NCBI RefSeq assembly: GCF_014108865.1
Contig: NZ_CP053928.1
Coordinates: forward strand, 62,001 to 126,000
Source: Nocardioides sp. WS12
GTDB taxonomy: Bacteria; Actinomycetota; Actinomycetes; Propionibacteriales; Nocardioidaceae
DNA: 64,000 nucleotides
Direction: 5' to 3'
Shown: piece by piece, positions 27,331 to 36,639 of the stretch
Numbering within the stretch: position 1 is the first letter of the stretch
Layout of the letters: each line of letters starts with the position of its first letter
Notes under the pieces: generated by a model
Seen by the model: the letters and a program-made list of their open reading frames with translations, nothing else
Told to the model about the DNA's origin: nothing
The model's database searches: none
Position numbers and translations under genes: made by a program

Positions 27331-28371
27331 TCAGCCCGCCGGGTTGCGGCGGCGCAGGGAGGAGTCGTCGAGCGCGGGCGAGGAGTACCCCGCGTCGCGG
27401 CTGGAGAGGTTCGAGCCGGGCGGCACGATCTTGTCGATCTCGTCGAGGATGTCGCGGCTCAGCCGCACTTCGGCCGCGCCCAACTGTCCCTCGAGCTGCT
27501 CGAGGGTGCGCGGACCGATGATCGCCGACGTGATCGCCGGGTGTTCGAGCACGAACGCCAGGGCCAGGTGGATGAGCGGGATCCCGGCCTGATCGGCCAG
27601 CACGGTCAGGGCCTCGACGGCTTCCAGCTTGGCCCGGTTGTCGGGATTGTCGATCTCGAAGCGACCCGGCTGGCGGCCGGCACGACTCGACTCCGGCTGC
27701 CCGCCGTCGAGGCGGTACTTGCCGGTCAGCCATCCACCCGCGAGCGGGCTCCACGGGATGACGGCGAGGTCGTACTTCTCCGCCACGGGCAGCACTTCCC
27801 GCTCCACGCCACGCGCCAGCAGGGAGTACGGCGGCTGCTCGCTCACCGGACGCTCGCGACCGCGCTTCTCCGCGACCCACTGCGACTCGACGATCTGGGA
27901 TGGCTTGAAGGTCGACGTTCCGACGTACCGGATCTTGCCCTGGTGGACGAGGTCGGACAGTGCGCCGAGGGTCTCGTCGATGTCGGTGTCGTCCTCGGGG
28001 CGGTGCACCTGGTAGAGGTCGATGTGGTCGGTCTGGAGCCGGCGCAGGCTGTTCTCGACCGCGCGGATGATCCAGCGCCGCGAGTTGCCGAACTGGTTCA
28101 CCTCCGTGCCGATCTGGCCGTGGAACTTGGTCGCGAGGACGACGTCGTCACGACGGCCGACGAGCGCCTTGCCGACGATCTCCTCGGACTCGCCCTGGCT
28201 GTAGACGTCGGCGGTGTCGACCAGGTTGATGCCGGCGTCGAGCGCGCGGTGAATCACCCGGATGCTGTCGTCGTGGTCGCGGTTGCCGCGCTCGCCGAAC
28301 ATCATCGTGCCGAGGGCCAGCGAGCTGACCTTGACGCCGGTGCGCCCGAAGGCGCGGTAGGGGATGGTCAC
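27331..28371 (-). CDS. Aldo/keto reductase
   Basis: NADPH-dependent reductase with a TIM barrel, 346 residues. Catalytic tetrad pieces: Asp and Tyr in NLVDTADVYSQGESE, Lys in VVLATKFHG, His in LYQVHRPED; C-terminal cofactor site SAIIGPRTLEQLEGQL. Start at GTG 28371 with GAAGGAAG a few bases upstream; the longer reading from 28425 lacks support. It lies 53 bases after the fused ABC exporter on the same strand and may be the last gene of the sulfur operon, but a direct repeat (CAGGCCTGGT at 28396 and 28410) separates them. Substrate unknown. Confidence 0.9.
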   Translation of the reverse strand: MTIPYRAFGRTGVKVSSLALGTMMFGERGNRDHDDSIRVIHRALDAGINLVDTADVYSQGESEEIVGKALVGRRDDVVLATKFHGQIGTEVNQFGNSRRWIIRAVENSLRRLQTDHIDLYQVHRPEDDTDIDETLGALSDLVHQGKIRYVGTSTFKPSQIVESQWVAEKRGRERPVSEQPPYSLLARGVEREVLPVAEKYDLAVIPWSPLAGGWLTGKYRLDGGQPESSRAGRQPGRFEIDNPDNRAKLEAVEALTVLADQAGIPLIHLALAFVLEHPAITSAIIGPRTLEQLEGQLGAAEVRLSRDILDEIDKIVPPGSNLSSRDAGYSSPALDDSSLRRRNPAG

Positions 28372-28424
28372 AGGACTTCCTTCTCTCTTGGTTCTCAGGC
28401 CTGGTCTTTCAGGCCTGGTTTTCA

Positions 28425-31400
28425 TCAGGAACGGACGGTGCTGTCAGCGAGGTCATCGATGCTGGCCGCGTTGCCGGTCGAGGTGAACGCGTCCCACAGG
28501 CGGCGATAGGTGCCGTCGACACCGAGCAGCTCGTCGTGGGTGCCGACCTCGGCAATGCCGCCGTTGCTCATCACGACGACTCGGTCCGCCCGAGCGGCGG
28601 TCGTGAGCCGGTGCGCCACCACCAACGTCGTACGACGACGGGTGAGCGCCTCGGTGGCGGCCGTCACGCGCCGCTCGGTCGCCAGGTCCAGCGAGGCAGT
28701 CGCCTCGTCGAGCAGCAGGATGTCGGGGTCGACCAGTTCAGCGCGCGCCAGCGCGAGCAACTGCCGTTGCCCGGCCGACAACGAGCGTCCGCGCTCGCCG
28801 ACCTCGGTGCGATAGCCGTGCGCCAGACCAGCCACCATCTCGTGCGCACCCACGGCCCGGGAGGCGGCTTCGACCTCCGCGTCGGTGGCGTCAGGCCGCC
28901 CGTAGGCAATGGCGTCGCGCACCGTCCCGCTGAACAGATACGCCTCCTGCGGGACGACACCGAGCCGTGCCCGGAAGCCGGCCAGGTCGAGCGAACGCAG
29001 GTCGTGCCCGTCGATCCGCACCGAACCCCTGGTGGGGTCGTAGAACCGGGCGAGCAGCTTGAGGACCGTCGACTTCCCGGCGCCGGTGGTGCCCACGAGA
29101 GCAACGGTCTCCCCGGCGGGGATCCGCAACGAGATCCCGTCCAGGACATCCCGATCGCCCGCACCGTAGGCGAATCCGACGTCGGCGAACTCGATCTCGC
29201 CCCGCAACTCCCGGACCGGAAGGGCGTCGACTGCCTGGGGCGTGCCGGTGTCCGTACGCATCAGGGTGCGGAGCCGGGCCATGCCGACGACGGCCTGCTG
29301 GTAGCCGTCGAAGACCTGGGAGAGCTGCTGGACGGGAGCGAAGAAGAGCTCGACGTACAGCAGGAACGCGATCAGCGTTCCGGCGCTGAGCTCGCCCGCC
29401 TGGACCTGCTTCGCGCCGATCACCAGCACTGCCGCGGTGGAGAGCGTTCCGAGGAACTCGACGAACGGGAAGAAGATCGCCATCAGCCGCTGGGCATGGA
29501 GCCGGGAGTCCCGGAACGCCCAGGCCAGCCGGGCGAACTGCTCCTCGTTGTGGGCCTCGCGGCCGAACGCCTGGGTGACCCGGATCAGGCTGACGTTCTC
29601 CTGCAGGTAGGCGTTGACGGCCGACACCCGCTCGCGGGCGTCGAGGTACGCCGGCACCGACCGTGCCCGGAACAGGGCCGTCGACAGCACGAGGATCGGG
29701 AGCACCGCGAGCAACACCACGGCCAGCCCGGCGTCGATCACCAGCAGCGCGACGAGCACGCCGAGGATGGTCAGGATGCTGACGACGAACGTGACCAGTC
29801 CGGTCTGCAGGAAGCTCGAGAGAGCGTCCACGTCCGTGGTCATCCGGGTCATGATCCGGCCGCCGAGCTCGCGCTCGTAGTAGTCGAGTCCGAGGCGCTG
29901 CAACTGCGCGTAGGTCTTGACCCGCAACGTGTAGAGCAGGCGTTCGCCGGTGCGTCCGGTGACCCGGACCTGCGCGACGTTGACGCCCCAGTTGCCCACG
30001 ACGACCGCGCCCGCGAGCGCGGCGATGACGAGGAGCGCTCCCAGCGATCCGGTTGCGACACCGTCGTCGACCCCGTGCCGGACGAGCACGGGGACCGCGA
30101 TCTGGGCGAGCGCGTCGACGGCGACGAGCAGCAGACCCAGGATCAACGGGCGTCGCAATGGGCCGATCAGCGACCGGAGCCCGAAGTCCCGATCCGCAGC
30201 GCGGGCCTGCTCGTCGGGGATGTCCGGGTCGGCGTCGACCACGGGCAGGGCCTCGAGTTGGGCGATCATCTCGGCGGTCGGCGGAGCCGACCCGAGGATC
30301 CCGCCGCCGGGTGCCTGCGCACGTCCCGGACCGGAGGTCGCGGCCGCCGTCGCATAGGCAGCAGCAACCCGCGCACCGACCTCGGCGTTCGGATGGGTGT
30401 CCTGACGAGGGCGCCACAGGTGGTCGGTGACTCCACGCGGACGGTGCGGTTCGGCCGCGACCTTGGCATCGAGGCCGACCTCATCGGGCTGTTCCTCGCT
30501 GGAGAGCAGCGACCGGAAGTGGGCGTTGCGCTCCTCGAGTTCGGCAGCAGTGCCGCTGTCGACGATCCGCCCGTGTTCGAGTACGACGATGCGGTCGGCC
30601 AGATCCAGCGTGGAAGCCCGGTGCGCGATGATCAGCGTGGTCCGTGCCGTGGCGCCCCCGATGGTGGCGTGCAGCCCCTCGTGAATGGCCGCCTCGACCT
30701 GGGCATCGATCGCCGACGTGGCGTCATCCAGGACGAGCACCGCCGGGTCCCGCAGGATCGCCCGGGCGAGGGCGATCCGCTGGCGCTGTCCACCCGAGAG
30801 GGTCAGCCCCTGTTCGCCGATCACCGAGTCGTAGCCCTTGGGGAGCCGTCCGATGAACTCGTCCGCCTGGGCGATCCGCGCCGCGGCCTGCACTGCTTCG
30901 AACGAGGCGTCCGGGTCGCCGTACGCGATGTTGGCGCGCACGGTGTCGGAGAGCAGGTGGCTCTCCTCGAAGACGAAACCGATGGCCGACCGCAACGAGG
31001 CCAGTTGGAGGCCACGGATGTCGGTGTCCCCGACGAGGACCGTTCCGGCGGTCGGGTCGTAGAACCGCGGCAGCAACGAGGCTGCGGTCGACTTGCCCGA
31101 TCCGGCGGAGCCGACGATGGCGACGGTCTCCCCCGGTTCCACGCGCAGCGAGAAGTCGTCGAGCAGGACGTTGTCGCCGTGGCCGAAGGTGACGCCGCGC
31201 CATTCGAGCGCGATCGGTCCCTCCGGGACGGCGCGAGCGTCCGGGGCATCGAGGATCCCCGGGTCGGCGTCGATGAGTTCGAAGACCCGCACCACACCGG
31301 CCCGCGCCTGTTGCCAGACGGTGAGCAGGGTGGCGACCTGACGCACGGGCGTGACGAACGAGCCGAGGTAGGCGGTGAAGGCGACGAAGGTGCCGAGCGT

Positions 31401-32234
31401 GATGTCGCCGCGCAGGGCCAGCCAGCCACCGAGCGCGAGCACACCGACCTGGCCGAGCGCGGGCACCGCCTGCAGGGCTGGGTTGTAGCGGCTGGTCAGC
31501 CGCGCCACGCGCACCCGTGAGGAGAACAACCTGCGCGCGCGGTCCTCGAGGTCCTCGAGTTCACGCTGTTCCTGGCCGAAGCCCTTCACGACGCGGACGC
31601 CGGTCACCGCGGCCTCGACGCCGGAGGCGACGGAGGCCGCCTCCTGCTGGGCGTGCCAGTTCGCCGGGAACAGGTCGCGTCGGCTGGCGAGCGCGATGAT
31701 CCACAGCGCGGGTCCGACGAGGAGCGCGACGATCGTCAGCAGCGGGCTGAGGAAGGCCATCACGACCAGCGAGACGATGAAGAGCAGCAGGTTCCCGACC
31801 ATGTTCGGCAGGAACTGCAGCAGTTGCTGGAGCAGCGTCACGTCCGAGATCGATCGCGACACCACCTCGCCGGTGTGCAGGTCGTCCTGACTCCGTCCAC
31901 CCAGGCGCAGCAGGGAGGACAGGACGTCATTGCGCAGGTCGTACTGGACGCCGAGCGACACCTTGCCCGAACTGATCCGCCGCAGGTAGCTGGCACCGAA
32001 GCGGATCGCTCCGACGCCGGCCAGCAGGGCGATCCAGGGCGCGAGAACGAGCGAGTCGGGCAGCGACACCCGGTCGACGACGTGGCGCAGCAACAGCGGC
32101 AGGGCCGCTGCCGCCACCGCGGCGACGAGCGCAGCGCCGTACGCCAACACCACGGCCCGCCGGTGACGCAGGCAGTAACCCACGAGCCGGCGGAGCCAGG
32201 CGTTCTCATCCTGCGCGGGCGGAACCGCTGTCAC
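28425..32234 (-). CDS. ABC exporter, two half-transporters fused in one chain
   Basis: 1269 residues arranged membrane-ATPase-membrane-ATPase, so a full exporter in one protein. First ATPase: Walker A GSAGSGKST (about 380), signature LSGGQ, Walker B VLVLDDATSAID, where aspartate replaces the catalytic glutamate, and a Q-loop position reading FVFEESHLL (Glu for Gln). Second ATPase: GTTGAGKST (about 1055), LSAGQ and LLLDEATASLD. One of the two ATP sites is thus degenerate, as in heterodimeric exporters of the TM287/288 type. The GTG start overlaps the stop of the monooxygenase gene (GTGA), which ties the exporter to the sulfur operon. Cargo unknown. Confidence 0.92.
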   Translation of the reverse strand: MTAVPPAQDENAWLRRLVGYCLRHRRAVVLAYGAALVAAVAAAALPLLLRHVVDRVSLPDSLVLAPWIALLAGVGAIRFGASYLRRISSGKVSLGVQYDLRNDVLSSLLRLGGRSQDDLHTGEVVSRSISDVTLLQQLLQFLPNMVGNLLLFIVSLVVMAFLSPLLTIVALLVGPALWIIALASRRDLFPANWHAQQEAASVASGVEAAVTGVRVVKGFGQEQRELEDLEDRARRLFSSRVRVARLTSRYNPALQAVPALGQVGVLALGGWLALRGDITLGTFVAFTAYLGSFVTPVRQVATLLTVWQQARAGVVRVFELIDADPGILDAPDARAVPEGPIALEWRGVTFGHGDNVLLDDFSLRVEPGETVAIVGSAGSGKSTAASLLPRFYDPTAGTVLVGDTDIRGLQLASLRSAIGFVFEESHLLSDTVRANIAYGDPDASFEAVQAAARIAQADEFIGRLPKGYDSVIGEQGLTLSGGQRQRIALARAILRDPAVLVLDDATSAIDAQVEAAIHEGLHATIGGATARTTLIIAHRASTLDLADRIVVLEHGRIVDSGTAAELEERNAHFRSLLSSEEQPDEVGLDAKVAAEPHRPRGVTDHLWRPRQDTHPNAEVGARVAAAYATAAATSGPGRAQAPGGGILGSAPPTAEMIAQLEALPVVDADPDIPDEQARAADRDFGLRSLIGPLRRPLILGLLLVAVDALAQIAVPVLVRHGVDDGVATGSLGALLVIAALAGAVVVGNWGVNVAQVRVTGRTGERLLYTLRVKTYAQLQRLGLDYYERELGGRIMTRMTTDVDALSSFLQTGLVTFVVSILTILGVLVALLVIDAGLAVVLLAVLPILVLSTALFRARSVPAYLDARERVSAVNAYLQENVSLIRVTQAFGREAHNEEQFARLAWAFRDSRLHAQRLMAIFFPFVEFLGTLSTAAVLVIGAKQVQAGELSAGTLIAFLLYVELFFAPVQQLSQVFDGYQQAVVGMARLRTLMRTDTGTPQAVDALPVRELRGEIEFADVGFAYGAGDRDVLDGISLRIPAGETVALVGTTGAGKSTVLKLLARFYDPTRGSVRIDGHDLRSLDLAGFRARLGVVPQEAYLFSGTVRDAIAYGRPDATDAEVEAASRAVGAHEMVAGLAHGYRTEVGERGRSLSAGQRQLLALARAELVDPDILLLDEATASLDLATERRVTAATEALTRRRTTLVVAHRLTTAARADRVVVMSNGGIAEVGTHDELLGVDGTYRRLWDAFTSTGNAASIDDLADSTVRS

Positions 32235-33598
32235 GAGGCGGCCTCCGCGATGCCGGCGGTCAGGAACTGGTTCGACGGTCGCGGCAGTCCGTAGTGCTCC
32301 CGCAGCGTCGTACCGGTGTAGTCGGTCCGGAAGAGCCCACGCTCCTGAAGGATCGGGACCACCTCCGCGACGAACACCTCGAGGCCCGAGGGCAGCACCG
32401 CCGGCATGATGTTGAAGCCGTCGGCCGCGCCGCTCTTGAACCAGTGCTCGATCGTGTCGGCCACCCGGGCCGGCGTACCGGTGAAGGTGCGGTGGCCGCG
32501 GCCACCACCCAGGCGGCCGATCAACTGGCGCACCGTCAGCTGCTCGCGGCGAGCGAGCTCGACGATCAGCGTGTAACGGCTCTTCGAGCCCTCGATCTCG
32601 TCCTCCGGCGGGAGGTCGGCAGGCAACTGCTGGTCGAACGCCAGCTGCTCGGGTTCGACGCGAAGCAGGGTGGCGAGCTGCTTGCGGGCGTACTCCGGCG
32701 CGATCAGCCGGTCCAACTCCTCCTCGAGCTCGCGGGCCTCGCGGTCGGTCGATCCGATGACGGGGACGATGCCCGGCAGGATCTTGACGTGGTCGGGGTC
32801 TCGCCCGAAGTCGACCGCCCGCTTCTTCACGTCGGCATAGAAGGCCTGGCCCTCCTCGATCGTCGGTTGCGCGGTGAAGACCGCCTCGGCCCAGCGGGCC
32901 GCGAAGTCCTTGCCGTCCTCACTGGAGCCGGCCTGGACGAGCAGCGGGTAGCCCTGCGGGCTGCGCGGCACGTTGAGCGCACCCTCGACCTCGAAGTACC
33001 GGCCGCGGTGACCGATCGCCCGGACCTTCTCGGCCTCGGCGTGCACGCCGCGCTCCTTGTCGGCGACGATCGCGTCGTCGGCCCAGGAGTCCCAGAGCTT
33101 GGTGGACACCTCCAGGAACTCGGCCGCCCGCGCATACCGATCCTTGTGCAGCGGCTGCCCCTCCAACCCGAAGTTGCGGGCCGCCGCGTCACCAGCGGTG
33201 GTCACGATGTTCCAGCCCGCTCGACCACCCGAGAGGTGGTCGACCGAGGCGAAACGCCGGGCCAGGTTGTAGGGCTCGTTGTACGACGTCGAGGCGGTCG
33301 CGATCAGACCGATCCGGCTGGTGCTGACACCGAGCGCCGTCAGCAGCACCGTCGGTTCGAGCCGACCGGACGGACGCCGCCCGGGGTCGCCGAACAGCAC
33401 CGGGCCGTCCGCGAGGAAGAGCGAGTCGAACTTCGCGTCCTCCGCGATCCGCGCGAGGTTCTGGAAGTAGGCCAGGTCCAGGTTCGCGTGGGGGTCGGAC
33501 TCCGGCAGCCGCCACGATGCCTCGTGGTGTCCGGTGTCGTGGATGAACAGGTTGAAGTGCAGTTGGCGCTGCGAGCCGTAGGTTTCGCCCTTGCTCAT
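32231..33598 (-). CDS. Flavin-dependent monooxygenase, DszA/NtaA/SnaA type (second of pair)
   Basis: LLM-class enzyme that uses reduced FMN and oxygen to break C-S or C-N bonds. 455 residues, the length of DszA. Family signs: LARRFASVDHLSGGRAGWNIVTT, RNFGL, a WDSW and DK region, PRSPQGYPLLVQAGSSEDGK, AEAVFTAQ, and FTGTPARVADTIEHWF near the end. It is clearly a paralogue of the gene just before it. Its ATG overlaps that gene's stop (TGATG) and its stop overlaps the exporter start (GTGA). FMNH2 would come from the flavin reductase of the same operon. Exact substrate not known. Confidence 0.9.
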   Translation of the reverse strand: MSKGETYGSQRQLHFNLFIHDTGHHEASWRLPESDPHANLDLAYFQNLARIAEDAKFDSLFLADGPVLFGDPGRRPSGRLEPTVLLTALGVSTSRIGLIATASTSYNEPYNLARRFASVDHLSGGRAGWNIVTTAGDAAARNFGLEGQPLHKDRYARAAEFLEVSTKLWDSWADDAIVADKERGVHAEAEKVRAIGHRGRYFEVEGALNVPRSPQGYPLLVQAGSSEDGKDFAARWAEAVFTAQPTIEEGQAFYADVKKRAVDFGRDPDHVKILPGIVPVIGSTDREARELEEELDRLIAPEYARKQLATLLRVEPEQLAFDQQLPADLPPEDEIEGSKSRYTLIVELARREQLTVRQLIGRLGGGRGHRTFTGTPARVADTIEHWFKSGAADGFNIMPAVLPSGLEVFVAEVVPILQERGLFRTDYTGTTLREHYGLPRPSNQFLTAGIAEAAS

Positions 33599-34965
33599 CA
33601 GGCGCTCTCCTCGGACACCTGGTGGACCCGGTTGGCGGGCCGCTCGAGGCCGTACCGGTCGCGCAGCGTGCTGCCTTCGTACTCGGTGCGGAACAGGCCA
33701 CGCTCCTGGAGGATCGGCACCACCTTGTCGACGAACACCTCGAGGCCGGAGGGCAGCACGGCGGGCATGATGTTGAACCCGTCGGCCGCACCGTTCTCGA
33801 AGTAGTGCTGGATGGTGTCGGCCACCTGGACCGGGGTCCCGGTGAAGGTGCGGTGCCCGCGACCGCCGCCGAGGCGGGCGATCAGCTGGCGCAGCGTCAG
33901 GTTGTCGCGGCGGGCGAGGTCCACGATGAGGGTGTACCGACTCTTCGCGGTCTCGATCTCGTCCTCCATCGGGAGGAGGTCGAGCGGCAGGGGCTTGTCG
34001 AGTTCGAGGAGTTCCGGGTCGATGTTGAAGCGCTTGGCCAGGTTGCGCTTCTGGTGCTCGGGGTTGATCAGCCGTTCCAGCTGGTCCTCGAGTTCGCGGG
34101 CCTCGGCCTCGGTGTCCCCGATGACCGGGACGATGCCGGGCAGGATCTTGATGCTGTCGGGACTGCGGCCGTGTCCGGCGGTGCGCTGCTTGAGGTCGGC
34201 GTAGAAGGCCTGCGAGTCCTCCAGGGTCTGCTGCGCCGTGAAGACCGCCTCCGCCCAGGTGGCGGCGAGTTCCTTGCCGTCCTCGCTCGACCCGGCCTGC
34301 ACCAGGAGCGGCCAGCCCTGCGGCGGCCGCGGCGAGTTGAGCGGACCGTCGACTCGGAAGAACCGGCCACGGTGGTTGATCGCCCGGACCTTGTCCTTGC
34401 GGGTGTGGACGGCACCTTCCTTGTCGGCGATGGTGGCGTGGTCGTCCCAGCTGTCCCACAGCTTCGTGACCACGTCGACGAACTCGTCTGCGCGGTCGTA
34501 GCGGTCCTTGTGCAGCGGTACGTCGTCGAGACCGAAGTTCCGCGCGGCCTCGGCACCAGCGGTGGTGACGATATTCCACCCGACGCGGCCGCCGGACGCG
34601 ATGTCGACGGAGGCGAACCGCCGCGCCAGGTTGAACGGCTCGTTGTACGACGTCGAGGCCGTCGCGATCAGGCCGATGTGCTCGGTTGCACCGGCGATGG
34701 CGGTCAGCAGCACGGTCGGCTCGAGCTTTCCCGGAGGCCGGCGTGCCGGGTCGTTGCCCTGCACCGGGCTGTCGGCGAAGAAGATCGAGTCGAGCTTGCC
34801 GCGCTCGGCAATCCGGGCGACGTTCTTGTAGTACTCGACGTCCCAGATGGCGTAGGGGTCGGACTCGGGCAGCCGCCAGGCCGCCTCGTGGTGGCCGACG
34901 TCCATGATGAACGCGTTCAGGTGCAGGTGCTTGCGGGGCTGGCCCTCGCGGTTCGTGGCGGTCAT
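33598..34965 (-). CDS. Flavin-dependent monooxygenase, DszA/NtaA/SnaA type (first of pair)
   Basis: Same family and same length (455 residues) as the next gene, with many identical blocks: ARRFASVDIASGGRVGWNIVTT, GPLNSPRPPQGWPLLVQAGSSEDGK and GGGRGHRTFTGTPVQVADTI. A recent-looking tandem duplication, with enough differences near the substrate loops to suggest two steps or two substrates. ATG overlaps the stop of the ATPase gene (ATGA). With an SsuABC-like importer and a flavin reductase in the same operon, desulfurisation of an imported organosulfur compound is the best reading. Confidence 0.9.
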   Translation of the reverse strand: MTATNREGQPRKHLHLNAFIMDVGHHEAAWRLPESDPYAIWDVEYYKNVARIAERGKLDSIFFADSPVQGNDPARRPPGKLEPTVLLTAIAGATEHIGLIATASTSYNEPFNLARRFASVDIASGGRVGWNIVTTAGAEAARNFGLDDVPLHKDRYDRADEFVDVVTKLWDSWDDHATIADKEGAVHTRKDKVRAINHRGRFFRVDGPLNSPRPPQGWPLLVQAGSSEDGKELAATWAEAVFTAQQTLEDSQAFYADLKQRTAGHGRSPDSIKILPGIVPVIGDTEAEARELEDQLERLINPEHQKRNLAKRFNIDPELLELDKPLPLDLLPMEDEIETAKSRYTLIVDLARRDNLTLRQLIARLGGGRGHRTFTGTPVQVADTIQHYFENGAADGFNIMPAVLPSGLEVFVDKVVPILQERGLFRTEYEGSTLRDRYGLERPANRVHQVSEESA

Positions 34966-35753
34966 GCGTGGTTCTCCTGGCTGGATTCGGATGCAGTGGC
35001 CGGAAGGTCCTCGATGACGCCGAGGGCGGCCAGCAACTGGGAGCGGTAGGCCTGGAAGCCCGGGTGGCTCGGCGGATGGCCCTCGGGGAGGTCGATCCGG
35101 AGGTCGAGCGTGAAGCGGCCTTCGTCAATCACGAGGACGCGATCGGCCAGGTGGATGGCCTCGTCGACGTCGTGGGTGACGAGAAGGACGGCGGGGTCGT
35201 GCCGGCTCAACAGGTCGCGCAGCAGCCCGTGCATCTTGATCCGGGTCAGTGCGTCGAGGGCACCGAACGGCTCGTCGGCCAGCAGGAGTTGCGGCTCGCT
35301 GACCAGCGAACGGGCCAGCGCAGCACGCTGCTGCTCGCCACCGGACAGCTCGTGCGGCCAGGCCTTCTCGCGACCGGCGAGGCCGACCTCGGCCAGCACC
35401 TCACGCCCGCGCTGGCGCGCTGCACCGCGCTGACCGAGGACCACGTTGTCGAGAATTCGCAGCCAGGGCAGGAGTCTGGAGTCCTGGAAGACCAGGGAGA
35501 CCCGCTGCGGAGCCCAGAGCTCACCGGAGCCGGCGACGTCGTAGTCGAGGCCGGCAACCGCCCGCAACAGCGTGGACTTGCCCGACCCGCTGCGGCCGAT
35601 CAAGGCGACGAACTCGCCCCGGTTGATGGTGAGGTCGATGCTGTCGAGGATGGTGCGCTCACCGAAGGAACGGACGAGATCGGTGGCCCGGACGGCCACA
35701 TCGGTGTCCGTCGGGAGCGTGGGATGGGTCAGCTGGCCAGGGTACGTCGCCAC
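34962..35753 (-). CDS. ABC importer ATPase (SsuB/TauB type)
   Basis: 263 residues. Walker A GRSGSGKST, Q-loop VFQDSRLLPW, signature LSGGEQQR, Walker B LLLADEPFGALD and H-loop VTHDVDEA; the VFQDSRLLPW and DEPFGALD forms are usual in sulfonate/nitrate/taurine importers. Start GTG 35753, since GGAGGG (35761-35766) stands 7 bases ahead; the frame is open much further upstream, but inside the permease gene. It overlaps the end of the permease gene by 25 bases. Confidence 0.92.
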   Translation of the reverse strand: MATYPGQLTHPTLPTDTDVAVRATDLVRSFGERTILDSIDLTINRGEFVALIGRSGSGKSTLLRAVAGLDYDVAGSGELWAPQRVSLVFQDSRLLPWLRILDNVVLGQRGAARQRGREVLAEVGLAGREKAWPHELSGGEQQRAALARSLVSEPQLLLADEPFGALDALTRIKMHGLLRDLLSRHDPAVLLVTHDVDEAIHLADRVLVIDEGRFTLDLRIDLPEGHPPSHPGFQAYRSQLLAALGVIEDLPATASESSQENHA

Positions 35754-36631
35754 GACAGCACCCTCCTCTCGAGAAGGCGGACGAGGGAGTCGGACGTGAA
35801 GCCGAAGATGCCGTAGACGACGAGGCCGACCAGGATGATGTCGGACTGCGCATAGAGCTGCGCCTGGGCCATCATGTAGCCGACTCCGGAGGTCGCGTTG
35901 ATCGTCTCCACGACGATCAACGCCATCCACGAACCGACCACGGCGAGCCGGAACCCGAGGAAGAACCCGGGCAGGGCGCCGGGGATCAGCACCTTGCGGA
36001 TGTACTGCAGCTTGGTCAGCCGCAGCGTCTCGGCGAGTTCGACGTACCGGTTGTCGATGCTGACCAGGGCGCCGTAGGTGTTGATGTAGATCGGGATGAG
36101 GACGCCGAGCGCAACCACCGCGACCTTGAACTCCTCGCCGATGCCCAGCCACAGGATGAGCAGCGGAATCAGCGCCAGGTTGGGGATCGCGCGCTTGACC
36201 TGCAGCGTGCCGTCGACGAACGCCTCACCGATGCGGGTCAGGCCGCCGACGATGGCGAGGACGACGCCCGCGCTGACGCCGAGCGCCAGACCGAGCATCG
36301 CCCGGTGCAAGGACGCGAGGACGTTCTCCTGCAGCCGGCCGTTCTCGATCAGCGTCCAGCCGGTTCGCGCGGCGACGTCCGGGCCGGTGAGCAGCCGCGG
36401 ATCGAGGAGACCACCAGAGGCCGCCAACTGCCAGACCACGATGATCAGCAGCGGACCCAGCAGCCGGGCGCCGGGGATGGACCGCTTGCGACCCAGCCGG
36501 GCCTTGCGGGCGCGGTCCTTGACCTGGACGAGGTCGTGTTCGGTGGCGGCCGCGCGGTGCGTGCGGGTCTGCCGGGCCGGCGTGACGACCTCGGCGGACC
36601 GCGGGTGACGGGCAAGAATCGTGTCAGTCAT
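35729..36631 (-). CDS. ABC importer permease (SsuC/TauC type)
   Basis: 300 residues. About 50 cytoplasmic residues rich in Arg, then six membrane helices. The ATPase-coupling loop is seen in AETLRLTKLQYIRKVLIPGALPGFFLGFRL (EAA motif). GSWMALIVVETINATSGVGYMM is typical of the sulfonate/taurine group. GAGGTGA lies before the ATG. It starts 8 bases after the binding protein stop. Confidence 0.92.
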   Translation of the reverse strand: MTDTILARHPRSAEVVTPARQTRTHRAAATEHDLVQVKDRARKARLGRKRSIPGARLLGPLLIIVVWQLAASGGLLDPRLLTGPDVAARTGWTLIENGRLQENVLASLHRAMLGLALGVSAGVVLAIVGGLTRIGEAFVDGTLQVKRAIPNLALIPLLILWLGIGEEFKVAVVALGVLIPIYINTYGALVSIDNRYVELAETLRLTKLQYIRKVLIPGALPGFFLGFRLAVVGSWMALIVVETINATSGVGYMMAQAQLYAQSDIILVGLVVYGIFGFTSDSLVRLLERRVLSWRRTLAS

Positions 36632-36639
36632 GGGTCACC

